A stretch of DNA of 15,071 nt from DASTDH01 sp041167675 (GTDB lineage Bacteria; Verrucomicrobiota; Verrucomicrobiia; Chthoniobacterales; JAFAMB01): positions 1-15,071 of the forward strand of contig JBEEIB010000127.1 of the NCBI GenBank assembly GCA_041167675.1, written 5' to 3'. The notes beneath the pieces were generated by a model that worked only from the letters and a program-made list of their open reading frames with translations, made no database searches and was not told the DNA's origin. Made by a program: the position numbers and the translations under genes. Below, one piece after another: positions 1 to 7,948 of the stretch. Each line of letters opens with the position of its first letter. Position 1 is the first letter of the stretch.

Positions 1-253
1 GTCGGACAAAGAATGGCAAAGTTCTTTATACTTACGCGGGCAAGCAAAAGGGATCGTATTCATCGGCGGCGAGACTGAGTATCAACAGTACAAGCGTCTG
101 GCTGTGCAACAGTCACCTCAGTACAACGATCCAGAAGATCCGGCAGACGACGACGGAACAATCACTCAAAGCCAGCTCGAGGCCGCTGAGATAAACGAGA
201 CCGCTTCGCTCAACTGGGGGCCCGGCTGGGGACCTTGGCAGGTCTGGTGGTAG
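1..253 (+). CDS. C-terminal end of unknown protein with Trp/Gly/Pro-rich tail (5' partial)
   Basis: Reading from base 2, an open frame of 83 codons runs to a TAG at 251-253, so the gene starts before the window. The fragment has a short, possibly beta-rich stretch (YLRGQAKGIVFIGGETEYQQ). An acidic linker follows (DPEDPADDDG), then a glutamine/glutamate segment, and it ends NWGPGWGPWQVWW. No family is recognised. The acidic linker with an aromatic tail would suit a secreted or envelope protein, but that is inference. The frame is chosen because it stays open from the window edge and its composition is protein-like; an overlapping minus-strand frame is arginine/leucine-rich and unconvincing. 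The next feature downstream is an insertion sequence about 180 bp away. Confidence 0.6.
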   Translation, partial: SDKEWQSSLYLRGQAKGIVFIGGETEYQQYKRLAVQQSPQYNDPEDPADDDGTITQSQLEAAEINETASLNWGPGWGPWQVWW

Positions 254-455
254 ATAGATCGCGTCCACGTTTACCGCCCTGCAAACTTTCGTAATCGGCA
301 AGCAAGAGAGTAAAGTTTCCTCCCGTAATCAGCTTAGCATCGGCTGGCAGCTCTATGCCGATATGCCCTATGCCTGCCGCCGCCGCGCACGTACGTCAAC
401 ATCAGAGCGCCGGACACCGAGAGCGATAAGTCCCGCAGAGGTCTGAGGTGGTCTG

Positions 456-1748
456 TCAAGTTTTTGGGGTAGAGTTTTTCACCGGGGAAGTGTAAGGGGA
501 GCCACGTTGGAGCAAGGCGGTGAGGTAGAGCTGAGGGTCGTAAGGTTGGCGGCTTTTCCAGCAACGGAACAGGATGCGGATCCATTTGTAGGCTAAGGCG
601 CGCACCGCGGCGTGATGACCTTTGCCGCGGGCCCTTTGTTGTTGATAGTAGACAGCGGCCCAATCGCAGAAGCGAATCGATTGGCTAGCAAACTCGTGGA
701 AGGATTGGCGGAGGAATTTCGGACAAGCCCAGCGAAAGTGGATCCATTTGGATTTGCCGCTTTGTTCGGTCACTGGCGCCACCCCGAAGAAAGTCACTGC
801 GTCGAGCGGGCTTTGAAAGCGCTCCCGATCGGTGCCGAAGGCCGCCAGTAAGCGAGGGCCCAGAGTGGGACCTGCGCCTGGCAGGTTGTTGAATAGGGCG
901 CTGTCGGGATGGAGTTCAAAGAGTTGAGCAATCTCTTTTTCGTACCGAGCGATGTAAGGCACCAGCGCTTTGAGCTGCTGGGCCAACATCTGGACCGTGA
1001 GAGTGCCCGCCTCAATGATGGCCGCGTCGCGGGTCAAGGGTTGGGCGGCCTGGATCCGTTCCAGCCGCGCTTGGAGTTTTTGCTCGCTGCGGCTTTGATG
1101 GCCGTAAAAGAACTTCCGCAGCTTGTGGGGAGCAGTTTTTTTGAGCGACTCGAAATTAGGCCATTGGAGAAGAAAATCAGCGGCTAAAGCCGTAGTCAGA
1201 TCGTTGTCCAGTACGGCTAAAGCCAGGGGAAAATATTGCTTGAGCTCACTCTTGAGCTGATTGCTCAGGGCGGTGCGCGCATCGACCGCTTGCCGGCGCT
1301 TCTGGCACAACAGAGCCAACTTGCGAGTTAACACATCGTCAGGATGCCAGGGGCGTAACTGCCGATGGTGAAGACTGACTAACTGGCAAAGCAGCTCGGC
1401 ATCGATCGGATCGTCTTTGGCTCCGCTGGGCCGAAAGGTCTCCCGATAACTGGCCAGCTGTTTGGGATTGATCGGATAGAGTTCAAAGCACTCATAGCCC
1501 ATCAAAAAGTGAATCAGCGCTCCGCGACTCTGCTCTAAGCAAACAAGGATCCTGCCCGCAGAAGCGAACCGCTCTCGCACTTCCAATACCCACTCGACTA
1601 AAGCATCCGGCTCGGCGCCAATGCTACGATGTTCCAAACTAGCGGTGCTAGTGGCTGCTCGTAGCACAATCGCATGTTTTTGATCCGCCCAATCGATCCC
1701 GACAAAAGCGGCAACTGGTTTTTGATTCGTACTATCGGTTGAGGACAT
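456..1748 (-). CDS. IS110-family transposase (DEDD recombinase)
   Basis: This 430-residue recombinase moves the IS element. The N-terminal RuvC-like DEDD domain shows GIDWAD (D19), LEQSRG (E72) and GAKDDPIDAEL (D113, D116), the usual acidic tetrad. A helical middle region follows, then the C-terminal Transposase_20 domain with LPGAGPTLGPRLLAAFG and EQSGKS, where the family's nucleophilic serine lies. The protein ends KNSTPKT before a TGA. The frame stays open upstream to 1862, but start 1748 is preferred. It places MSSTDSTNQKPVAAFVGIDW at the usual distance from the first Asp, and the extension would be encoded by a hairpin-rich leader that is more likely RNA. Both catalytic domains are intact, so the element could be active. 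In IS110 systems the recombinase is guided by a bridge RNA from the element's non-coding end. Confidence 0.9.
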   Translation of the reverse strand: MSSTDSTNQKPVAAFVGIDWADQKHAIVLRAATSTASLEHRSIGAEPDALVEWVLEVRERFASAGRILVCLEQSRGALIHFLMGYECFELYPINPKQLASYRETFRPSGAKDDPIDAELLCQLVSLHHRQLRPWHPDDVLTRKLALLCQKRRQAVDARTALSNQLKSELKQYFPLALAVLDNDLTTALAADFLLQWPNFESLKKTAPHKLRKFFYGHQSRSEQKLQARLERIQAAQPLTRDAAIIEAGTLTVQMLAQQLKALVPYIARYEKEIAQLFELHPDSALFNNLPGAGPTLGPRLLAAFGTDRERFQSPLDAVTFFGVAPVTEQSGKSKWIHFRWACPKFLRQSFHEFASQSIRFCDWAAVYYQQQRARGKGHHAAVRALAYKWIRILFRCWKSRQPYDPQLYLTALLQRGSPYTSPVKNSTPKT

Positions 1749-1887
1749 GGCTGATTGCTCCAAATCGAAAAATCGCGCCGCCCGAGTGATTACCAAACCC
1801 TTATAGTGAGACGTAAATCGCCCAGAGGCGATCTCGCCATGGTCTGAGTATTGTTCTCCCACTCAAGCCTGATCGGCCAGCTCGAAA
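1749..1887 (-). ncRNA. Candidate IS110 bridge-RNA locus
   Basis: This is the non-coding leader between the transposase start and the putative left end, the place where IS110-group elements encode their bridge RNA. On the minus strand it holds a perfect 6-bp stem, ATCGCC-TCTG-GGCGAT (1820-1835), preceded by a TGAGT/ACTCA stem with an 11-nt loop (about 1844-1864). Further short self-complementary stretches lie nearer the gene. Length (about 139 nt) and location fit; the target- and donor-binding loops could not be assigned by eye. Assigning it as bridge RNA is inference from the family. Confidence 0.35.
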
Positions 1888-1949
1888 CTCTGCGGGAATC
1901 CGTTAGTGCGGATGGGACAATGATTCGTAGCCGGCCGACGCGCTTGGGG

Positions 1950-2030
1950 CGAAGTTACTCACAATCTGTGGTCGCTCACGCTCCAAAGCTTGATCTAGCG
2001 GCTTTGGCCCCAGATTGATGAATAACTTCG
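1950..2030. repeat. 81-bp nested inverted repeat (long imperfect hairpin)
   Basis: Outer arms are at 1950-1971 (CGAAGTTACTCACAATCTG then TGG) and 2008-2030, whose reverse complement is CGAAGTTATTCATCAATCTG then GGG. They differ by one substitution, one 1-nt gap and one terminal mismatch. Inside lies a second perfect stem, CCAAAGC (1983-1989) with GCTTTGG (2001-2007). The structure belongs to neither neighbouring gene and has no T-run, so it is not a standard terminator. It may be a REP/MITE-type dispersed element or a structured RNA. The rest of 1898-2281 shows no gene. Confidence 0.6.
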
Positions 2031-2281
2031 GACTACCTATAAGGGACGATAGAAACGCTCGGCTTTTGGTCTCGCACGCGGCTCAGCGATTGCCACGATT
2101 CGTCGATCGTCCCGCAGTCGCTCGAGAGCGAAGGCGGCATCTAGGCTTCCGACTGCGCCGATTTGTCCGCAATGTTTCATCGTAAGTTGGGGCTACGTCG
2201 GACAAGCCGGGACCATACAATCCTAAGACCTTAGAATTGGCGGGGGAGGAGAAGATAACGCCGTTAACGCCGCTACCGTGA

Positions 2282-3085
2282 TCAATCCACGGCGCGAACC
2301 GTGTAGCCGCCCGATTTCTCGTCGGCTTCCAATTTCAAAAGCCCACGCTTTTCAGCTTCCAAGAGCAGGTCGTTAAAAGAGCGAAATCCATAGGCACGCT
2401 CGTTGAATCCAGGGTTCCGACGCTTGATGGCCTGCTTGATCATAGATCCCCAGATGTTATCGTCCTCTCCTCGCTCCTGGGTGATCGCTTCCACCGTCTC
2501 CGCCAAGAGGTCCATTGCGTCAGCAACTGGTGGACGCTTGCCCGCCTCAACAGAGGCTTGGGAGGCCGAAGCAGTCGTTGCGCTCCGCTTGCGCGTTTTT
2601 GCAGCCTCAGTGCGAACCAGGTCGTCGTAATAAAGGAACTCGTCGCAGTTACTGATGAACAGGTCAGAGGTGGAGTTCTTGACTCCGACGCCGATGACCG
2701 TTTTGGCATTCTCCCGCAGTTTGCTCACCAGTGGAGAGAAATCGGAGTCACCGCTGATGATCACAAAGGTGTCCACATGTCCTTTCGTGTAACAAAGGTC
2801 GAGTGCGTCCACTACCATGCGGATGTCGGCGGAGTTCTTGCCTGACTGGCGCAGGTGAGGGATCTCGATGAGTTCAAAGGCGGCTTCGTGCAGGCTGCGC
2901 TTGAAGTCCTTGTATCGGTCAAAGTCGCAGTATGCCTTCTTGACTACGATCTGTCCCTTGAGCAAGAGGCGTTCGAGCACTTTTCGGATGTCGAAAGCCG
3001 GGTAATGGGCATCGCGAGCTCCAAGTGCAATGTTCTCCAGATCGAGGAACACCGCCATCGTAGCATTGGAATCTTGGGTGCTCAT
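2282..3085 (-). CDS. NYN-domain (PIN-like) nuclease with C-terminal OST-HTH/LOTUS domain
   Basis: The 267-residue protein is probably a cytosolic RNA-processing or RNA-degrading nuclease. Residues 10-155 form a NYN domain. It shows AVFLDLENIA (D15), KNSADIRMVVDAL (D87) and ISGDSDFSPLV (D113, D115), the acidic residues that bind metal in PIN/NYN nucleases. A Ser/Ala/Lys-rich linker (about 160-185) leads to an OST-HTH/LOTUS-like winged helix (about 187-265; AMDLLAETVEAI, FNERAYGFRSFNDLLLEAEKRGLL), a fold linked to RNA binding. This architecture occurs in bacterial proteins annotated LabA-like or DUF88. It lies downstream of the RND gene on the same strand but about 300 bp away, so it is probably a separate transcript. 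No strong ribosome-binding site precedes the ATG. The biological substrate is unknown. Confidence 0.88.
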   Translation of the reverse strand: MSTQDSNATMAVFLDLENIALGARDAHYPAFDIRKVLERLLLKGQIVVKKAYCDFDRYKDFKRSLHEAAFELIEIPHLRQSGKNSADIRMVVDALDLCYTKGHVDTFVIISGDSDFSPLVSKLRENAKTVIGVGVKNSTSDLFISNCDEFLYYDDLVRTEAAKTRKRSATTASASQASVEAGKRPPVADAMDLLAETVEAITQERGEDDNIWGSMIKQAIKRRNPGFNERAYGFRSFNDLLLEAEKRGLLKLEADEKSGGYTVRAVD

Positions 3086-3321
3086 GTTTGCACTAATATC
3101 AGCCTGAACCGGGAAAAGCCACCGATCGTCACCTGGACTCCCTTTCCGAAGTCTTGCAACATCGATGCCCCATGTTGACGCGTGTGCGCAGCCGCCGGAC
3201 CGCTCACCATGGTGGCTGTGGCCTCGCTCTCCTTAATTCGTGTCGATTAGGGTCATTCGTCGTTTGCCTGGACCAGGAGACACGCGGCTACCGGAGAGGA
3301 TGCTTGGCGAGTAATTCCTCT

Positions 3322-3349
3322 CTGATCAACAATCACTTTTCACTAATCA
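3322..3349. repeat. Degenerate heptanucleotide tandem repeat (CTnATCA)4
   Basis: Four consecutive 7-mers read CTGATCA, ACAATCA, CTTTTCA and CTAATCA. The tract lies between the RND stop and the NYN gene. The spacer 3086-3384 holds nothing else recognisable apart from whatever promoter drives the NYN gene. A different heptad tract occurs at 6596-6623. Confidence 0.5.
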
Positions 3350-3384
3350 CCCGTTCGGCCTCCAGATCGCGTCCATTTCGTGGC

Positions 3385-6300
3385 TTAACTTACAGACTCG
3401 GTCACCAGTTCTCGTTTTTGCAGTTGACTGGGCTTAGGCCGGCCACGAGAGCTGTTTTTCCGCCCCAGCTTACTCACGAGCACATAGAAGATCGGAGTGA
3501 GTAATAACCCGAAGAGCGTGACGCCGATCATCCCGGAAAACGTGGCGATACCCATGGCGTGCCGCATTTCCGCTCCCGCACCGTGCGACGCAACCAGCGG
3601 CCAAACCCCGGCAATAAAAGCGGTTGAAGTCATCAAAATCGGTCGAAGCCGCAGCTGGCATGCGGAAAGCGCAGCCTGCTCCGGGGAAAGCCGTTCCTCC
3701 TGATTTTTCGTCTTGGCAAACTCGACGATCAAAATCGCATTTTTGCAGGCCAAACCGATCAGTACGATCAGGCCGATTTGGGTAAAGATATTGTTGTCTC
3801 CGCCATCAATCCGTACGCCCAGCAAAGCGAACAGTAGACAGAGGGGAACGATCAGTACGATGGCTAACGGTAAACGGAGGCTCTCGTATTGTGCTGCCAA
3901 CACAAGGAAGACCAGCAAGACGCATAAAGGGAAGATGTAGATAGCGGTATTCCCGGCGATGACGTTTTGAAACGTCAGATCGGTCCATTCGAATGACATC
4001 CCTTTGGGCAAGGTTTCTGAAACCACCCGAGCCATCGCTGCTTCAGCTTGTCCACTGCTGAACCCTTTACCCGGGGCACCGTTGATTGGGGCAGTCAGGT
4101 AACTATTATAATGCTCGGCACGATCCGGTCCGTAGCTTTCTTTAACTTTCACGATCGATCCGACCGGAACAATCAGTCCATTCTTGTTTCGCACCTTGAG
4201 GGCTAAGATATCGGTTGGCTTCTTTCGGAACTTTTCATCGGCCTGAGCAATCACCTGATAGGTTCGCCCGAATCGATTAAAATCATTGACGTACAGCGAT
4301 CCGAGATTGACTTGCAAGGCATTGGCCACATCGGTCTTGGTCAGACCAAGAGTTGCCGCCTTTTCCACATCGATGTCTGCCTTGAGCTGCGGCACATTAA
4401 TCGTAAAGCCCGTAAAGAGATTGCCAAGCTCCGGCGTCGCTGAAGCTCGTTTGAGCACTTCTTGGGTCGCATTATAGAGCGCTTCGTAACCGAGACCCGC
4501 TCGATCTTCCAGTTGCAGCCGGAACCCGCCAATTGTCCCAAGACCCTGGACGGGCGGGGGAGGAAAGATGGCGATAAAGGCGCTTTGAATCGAAGCGAAC
4601 TTCTGCTGCAGATCGCTCGCCACCGCCAAGCCGCTAAGCTGAGGCGTCGTTCGTTCCTCAAATGGCTTTAGCGTTACGAAAACGATACCGGAGTTGGTAC
4701 TGTTCGTGAATCCGTTGATCGACAGGCCAGGAAACGAAACCGCGCTGTCCACCGCCGGGTGTTGCAGAGCAATCTCGCTCATTCGCCGTATCACCGTGTC
4801 GGTACGATCCAGTGAGGCCGCTTCTGGAAGCTGGGCGAAAGCAACGAGATATTGTTTGTCTTGAAGCGGGATAAAACCGGTTGGTGTGCTGCGAAACATC
4901 TGGAACGTCAACACCACCAACACGCCGTAAACGACGAGAGCAACGATTGCCCACCTCAGCAGTCCTTTCACGACATTGGAATATAAATTCGCCGACCAGC
5001 GGAAGATTCGATTGAATGGCCGGAAAAACCAGCCAAACGCAAAATTCAGTACGCGGGTAACCCGATCTTCTGGGGCATGAGCCGGCCGGAGCAAAATCGC
5101 GCACAATGCCGGGCTGAGCGTGAGTGAGTTGAAGGCGCTGATGACGGTCGAGATCGCAATGGTGAGCGCGAACTGTCGATAGAATTGGCCGGTCAGACCG
5201 CTGATGAATGCAGTCGGAACGAACACCGCACAAAGAACCAGAGCCGTGGCAATGATTGGCCCGGTGACCTCCTTCATTGCCTGATTCGTCGCGTCGCGCG
5301 GCGATAGGCCGAGATGAATGTTCCTTTCGACATTTTCCACCACGACGATTGCGTCATCCACCACAATCCCAATGGCTAGGACCAGACCAAACAAAGAGAG
5401 CGCGTTGATGGAGAATCCAAGCGCCAACATGGCAGCAAACGTTCCGATCAATGAGACCGGAACTGCGGCCAGTGGAATCATTGAGGCTCGCCAAGTCTGC
5501 AGAAAGACGATCACTACGATAACCACCAGAATCAGCGCCTCAAAAAGCGTGTGAACGACCGCTTCGATTGAGTGCCGAACAAAAATCGTGGGATCGTAGA
5601 CAACGCTGTAATCGAGACCCTCCGGGAAATTCCGCTTCAATTCCACCATCGCTTTGCGAACGTTATCCGAAAGCTCAATCGCGTTTGAACCCGGTAGCTG
5701 AGAGATCGGCAAAGCGACTGCCGCCTTATTATTGAGCAGACTTCGCAGTGAGTAATCCGACGCCCCTAGTTCTGTTCGGGCAACATCTCGCAAGAGGACG
5801 TTCTCGCCATGCGCTCCGGTTTTCACAATGATCCGAGAAAACTCTTCTTCGTCGATCAACCGTCCATTGGTATTAATCGTCAAGGCGAAGTTCGACTCTG
5901 ATTTTTGCGGTTCCTGGCCAATGGTGCCGGCTGCTACTTGCGCGTTTTGTTCGGTGATAGCGGTGATAACATCGGCAGCGGTCAAACCTCTGGCTTCCAG
6001 CTTTTCCGGATCAAGCCACACGCGCATGGCGTAGTCACCGGAACCGAATATCTGCACCTGTCCTACTCCGGGCAGCCGAGCAAGCACGTCCTTGACTTGG
6101 AGCGTCGCGTAATTTCGAACATAAATGTCGTCATATATCCCGGTCGGACTGAAAAGATGTACAACCAGCGCCAGGTCAGGCGAACTCTTGAGGGTGGTTA
6201 CTCCAAGACGTTGAACTTCCGTGGGAAGCTTGGGTAGAGCTTGAGAAACACGATTCTGCACCTGCACTTGTGCTTTATCCAGATCGGTGCCAAGCTTGAA

Positions 6301-6585
6301 CGTGATCGTTAGGGTCATGACCCCATCGGTCGTCGCCTGAGAAGACATGTATAGGCCGTTCTCAACCCCGGTGATCGCCTGTTCAAGCGGCGATGAGACG
6401 GTTTCGGCAATCGTTTTTGGATTGGCTCCGGGATAGGTCGCCCGCACGACGACCGTCGGCGGCACCACTTCAGGGTATTCACTGACCGGCAGAAATTTCA
6501 ACGCGATTAAGCCGATCAATAGAATGACCAGCGAAAGGACGCAGGCAAAGACCGGACGCCCGATAAAAAATCGAGAGATGTTCAT
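3385..6585 (-). CDS. RND efflux pump permease, HAE1 family (AcrB/MexB-like)
   Basis: This 1066-residue inner-membrane proton/drug antiporter is full length for the HAE1 family. It opens MNISRFFIGRPVFACVLSL, the typical first TM segment, followed by the porter domain (YPGANPKTIAETVSSPLEQAI). TM4 carries the proton-relay pair D410/D411 in LAIGIVVDDAIVVVEN, and the TM10 partner lysine is K948 in IGLACKNAILIVEF. The second porter half contains FPPPPVQGLGTIGGFRLQLEDR, common in multidrug pumps. It should assemble as a trimer with the adaptor encoded 58 bp upstream and with an outer-membrane channel not found here. It is probably co-transcribed with the adaptor from the promoter near 7930-7962. Substrate cannot be told from sequence; hydrophobic or amphiphilic compounds are usual for the family. 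Confidence 0.95.
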   Translation of the reverse strand: MNISRFFIGRPVFACVLSLVILLIGLIALKFLPVSEYPEVVPPTVVVRATYPGANPKTIAETVSSPLEQAITGVENGLYMSSQATTDGVMTLTITFKLGTDLDKAQVQVQNRVSQALPKLPTEVQRLGVTTLKSSPDLALVVHLFSPTGIYDDIYVRNYATLQVKDVLARLPGVGQVQIFGSGDYAMRVWLDPEKLEARGLTAADVITAITEQNAQVAAGTIGQEPQKSESNFALTINTNGRLIDEEEFSRIIVKTGAHGENVLLRDVARTELGASDYSLRSLLNNKAAVALPISQLPGSNAIELSDNVRKAMVELKRNFPEGLDYSVVYDPTIFVRHSIEAVVHTLFEALILVVIVVIVFLQTWRASMIPLAAVPVSLIGTFAAMLALGFSINALSLFGLVLAIGIVVDDAIVVVENVERNIHLGLSPRDATNQAMKEVTGPIIATALVLCAVFVPTAFISGLTGQFYRQFALTIAISTVISAFNSLTLSPALCAILLRPAHAPEDRVTRVLNFAFGWFFRPFNRIFRWSANLYSNVVKGLLRWAIVALVVYGVLVVLTFQMFRSTPTGFIPLQDKQYLVAFAQLPEAASLDRTDTVIRRMSEIALQHPAVDSAVSFPGLSINGFTNSTNSGIVFVTLKPFEERTTPQLSGLAVASDLQQKFASIQSAFIAIFPPPPVQGLGTIGGFRLQLEDRAGLGYEALYNATQEVLKRASATPELGNLFTGFTINVPQLKADIDVEKAATLGLTKTDVANALQVNLGSLYVNDFNRFGRTYQVIAQADEKFRKKPTDILALKVRNKNGLIVPVGSIVKVKESYGPDRAEHYNSYLTAPINGAPGKGFSSGQAEAAMARVVSETLPKGMSFEWTDLTFQNVIAGNTAIYIFPLCVLLVFLVLAAQYESLRLPLAIVLIVPLCLLFALLGVRIDGGDNNIFTQIGLIVLIGLACKNAILIVEFAKTKNQEERLSPEQAALSACQLRLRPILMTSTAFIAGVWPLVASHGAGAEMRHAMGIATFSGMIGVTLFGLLLTPIFYVLVSKLGRKNSSRGRPKPSQLQKRELVTESVS

Positions 6586-6595
6586 GAGTTAGAGT

Positions 6596-6632
6596 GCGGA
6601 TCGCGGATCGCGGAAGGCGGATGCGGAATCCG
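6596..6632. repeat. Degenerate GCGGATC heptad repeat between adaptor and pump genes
   Basis: Consecutive heptads GCGGATC, GCGGATC, GCGGAAG and GCGGATG are followed by the palindrome CGGAATCCG. The tract fills most of the 58-bp gap between the MFP stop and the RND start, just upstream of the RND ATG (6585), where no clear Shine-Dalgarno is seen. If transcribed it lies in the intercistronic RNA. Confidence 0.5.
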
Positions 6633-6643
6633 AAATTGGCTTT

Positions 6644-7858
6644 CTATGATTCCTTCTGCTTTGGAGGTATGGATGCGCTCCGGCTGACAGCTTGAGGAAG
6701 AACCTTCATCCCCGGCCGAACTCGTGCTTGTCCATCCACAATGATCTGATCGTCCGGACCGATCCCTTCGGTCACGATTCTTTTTCCCTCGATCAGACCG
6801 CCGAGCGCAACTTTGCGATATTGAGTGATGTCATCTTTACTGACGACCAGCACATATCTCTGCCCCTGATCGGTGCCAATCGCGGTCTCCGATATCAGAA
6901 GAGCAGAATGTTGTGCGGTAGCGGGTATGCGAACACGAGCGAATAGTCCCGGAGTCAGTCTACCATCGGTATTGGGAAAGACTGCGCGAACCGTAATACT
7001 CGCGGTATCCGCGTTCACCCGGTTATCAAAGGACTCAATATAACCCTTTCGTGGAAATCCTTCTTCATCAGTCAACTCCATCTGAATGGGAAGGTTCCCG
7101 TTCTCATCCACTGGCAGATGTCCCGCGGCTTTGAGGCGCAACAGACGGAGATACGCCGCTTCATCGAGCGTGGCGTAAGTATAGACTGGATCAACGCTGA
7201 CTATGGTGGTGAGCAGTGTATTGGATCCGGAAACGCCGCTGACGTAATTGCCTCCGGTAAGAACAGCTCGACTGATTTTGCCGGAAATCGGAGCTCGTAC
7301 TTCACTTTGCTCGTGATCCAATTGGGCAGAATCGCGCGCCGCTTCCGCTGATTTGAGTGCGGCAACAGCTTCAGCAAGTTCGGAGCGCCGGCCGTCCGCT
7401 TCCTCCTGAGCAACCGTATGGCTTTTCAACAAGTCATCTGCGCGCCTGCTAATGCGCTGGGCATTTTCCAATGCGGCAGCGGCGCGAGCGACCTCGGCAG
7501 TTGTCCGATCGAGTTCTGCTTTGTACCAGCGGCGATCAATGACGAAGAGCACATCACCTTTGTGAACAATTTGACCTGCCGCGAAATGGATTTCAGTAAT
7601 ATGCCCGGAGACGCGGGGCCGTACTTCCACGGCTTCGACCGCATCGACTCTGGCGGTAGCGGTCTCCCAATCAATGATCTGGCTTTGTTCACCCGATGAA
7701 ACGGTAACCGTCGGAGGTGGGGGGGCGTTATTGGTGGCGGTGTGGGTGAAATTACATGCGGTGACCGAGATCAGGCAAAAGAGGGCGAATGCTAATTGGT
7801 GGGATTGGATTCCATCCAGAGTTTTTGCCGGCGACGGGTTGGTGTTGAGGTGTTCCAT
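6644..7858 (-). CDS. RND efflux membrane-fusion lipoprotein (AcrA/MexA-like adaptor)
   Basis: This 404-residue periplasmic adaptor links the RND pump to an outer-membrane channel. Residues 20-35 form a lipoprotein signal (QLAFALFCLISVTAC), with C35 as likely lipidation site. A Pro-rich stretch follows, then the split lipoyl-like domain (VEVRPRVSGHITEIHFAAG and SEVRAPISGKISRAVL). An alpha-helical hairpin rich in Ala/Glu/Arg occupies about 115-185, and the beta-barrel and membrane-proximal domains follow. The frame is open to 8134, but start 7858 is chosen because it puts the lipobox at a normal distance and leaves the operator/promoter at 7927-7962 outside the coding region. An ATG at 7927 sits directly against the operator and would give a signal peptide that is too long. 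No strong ribosome-binding site was seen. The gene is first in a two-gene operon with the pump. Confidence 0.92.
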   Translation of the reverse strand: MEHLNTNPSPAKTLDGIQSHQLAFALFCLISVTACNFTHTATNNAPPPPTVTVSSGEQSQIIDWETATARVDAVEAVEVRPRVSGHITEIHFAAGQIVHKGDVLFVIDRRWYKAELDRTTAEVARAAAALENAQRISRRADDLLKSHTVAQEEADGRRSELAEAVAALKSAEAARDSAQLDHEQSEVRAPISGKISRAVLTGGNYVSGVSGSNTLLTTIVSVDPVYTYATLDEAAYLRLLRLKAAGHLPVDENGNLPIQMELTDEEGFPRKGYIESFDNRVNADTASITVRAVFPNTDGRLTPGLFARVRIPATAQHSALLISETAIGTDQGQRYVLVVSKDDITQYRKVALGGLIEGKRIVTEGIGPDDQIIVDGQARVRPGMKVLPQAVSRSASIPPKQKES

Positions 7859-7926
7859 TCGGGTTGGTATCGGCTCAAATAGGCGACGAACGAGAGGACG
7901 CAGAGGAGACCCCAGATATCGTTGCA

Positions 7927-7948
7927 TTGTTCGCTTATACGCGAACAA
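7927..7948 (-). promoter_or_regulatory. Operator of the efflux operon (palindrome 1)
   Basis: A perfect inverted repeat has 8-bp arms TTGTTCGC and GCGAACAA around the 6-nt spacer TTATAC. It lies 69 nt upstream of the MFP start. An almost identical palindrome precedes the neighbouring ArsR-type gene (8585-8606); over a 24-nt comparison, 22 positions agree. Symmetry, conservation between two unrelated promoters and location next to a repressor gene point to a repressor operator. Confidence 0.75.

Larger units (their letters stand above)
431..1897 (-). mobile_element. IS110-family insertion sequence (boundaries approximate)
   Basis: The element holds one complete IS110-type recombinase on the minus strand. 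A perfect 10-bp inverted repeat flanks it: TCCCGCAGAG at 431-440 and CTCTGCGGGA at 1888-1897. This gives about 1.47 kb with about 140 nt of non-coding leader before the gene and very little after it, which suits the IS110 group rather than IS1111 (long 3' non-coding end). Two readings are possible: the repeats are subterminal repeats of the element, or they are halves of a palindromic target split by insertion. IS110 elements make no long target duplication, and none is seen. The element type is secure; the exact ends are not. Confidence 0.6.

Noticed and set aside
200..395. A minus-strand frame reading GIGHIGIELPADAKLITGG, protein-like in part
   Set aside because: It has no start codon after the preceding stop, runs into the better-supported plus-strand partial gene and resembles no known family. 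It could be a gene remnant but is too short to claim.
1749..1862. In-frame N-terminal extension of the transposase to ATG 1862
   Set aside because: It is not typical of IS110 proteins and is better explained as non-coding leader/bridge-RNA sequence; the DEDD domain begins normally after ATG 1748.
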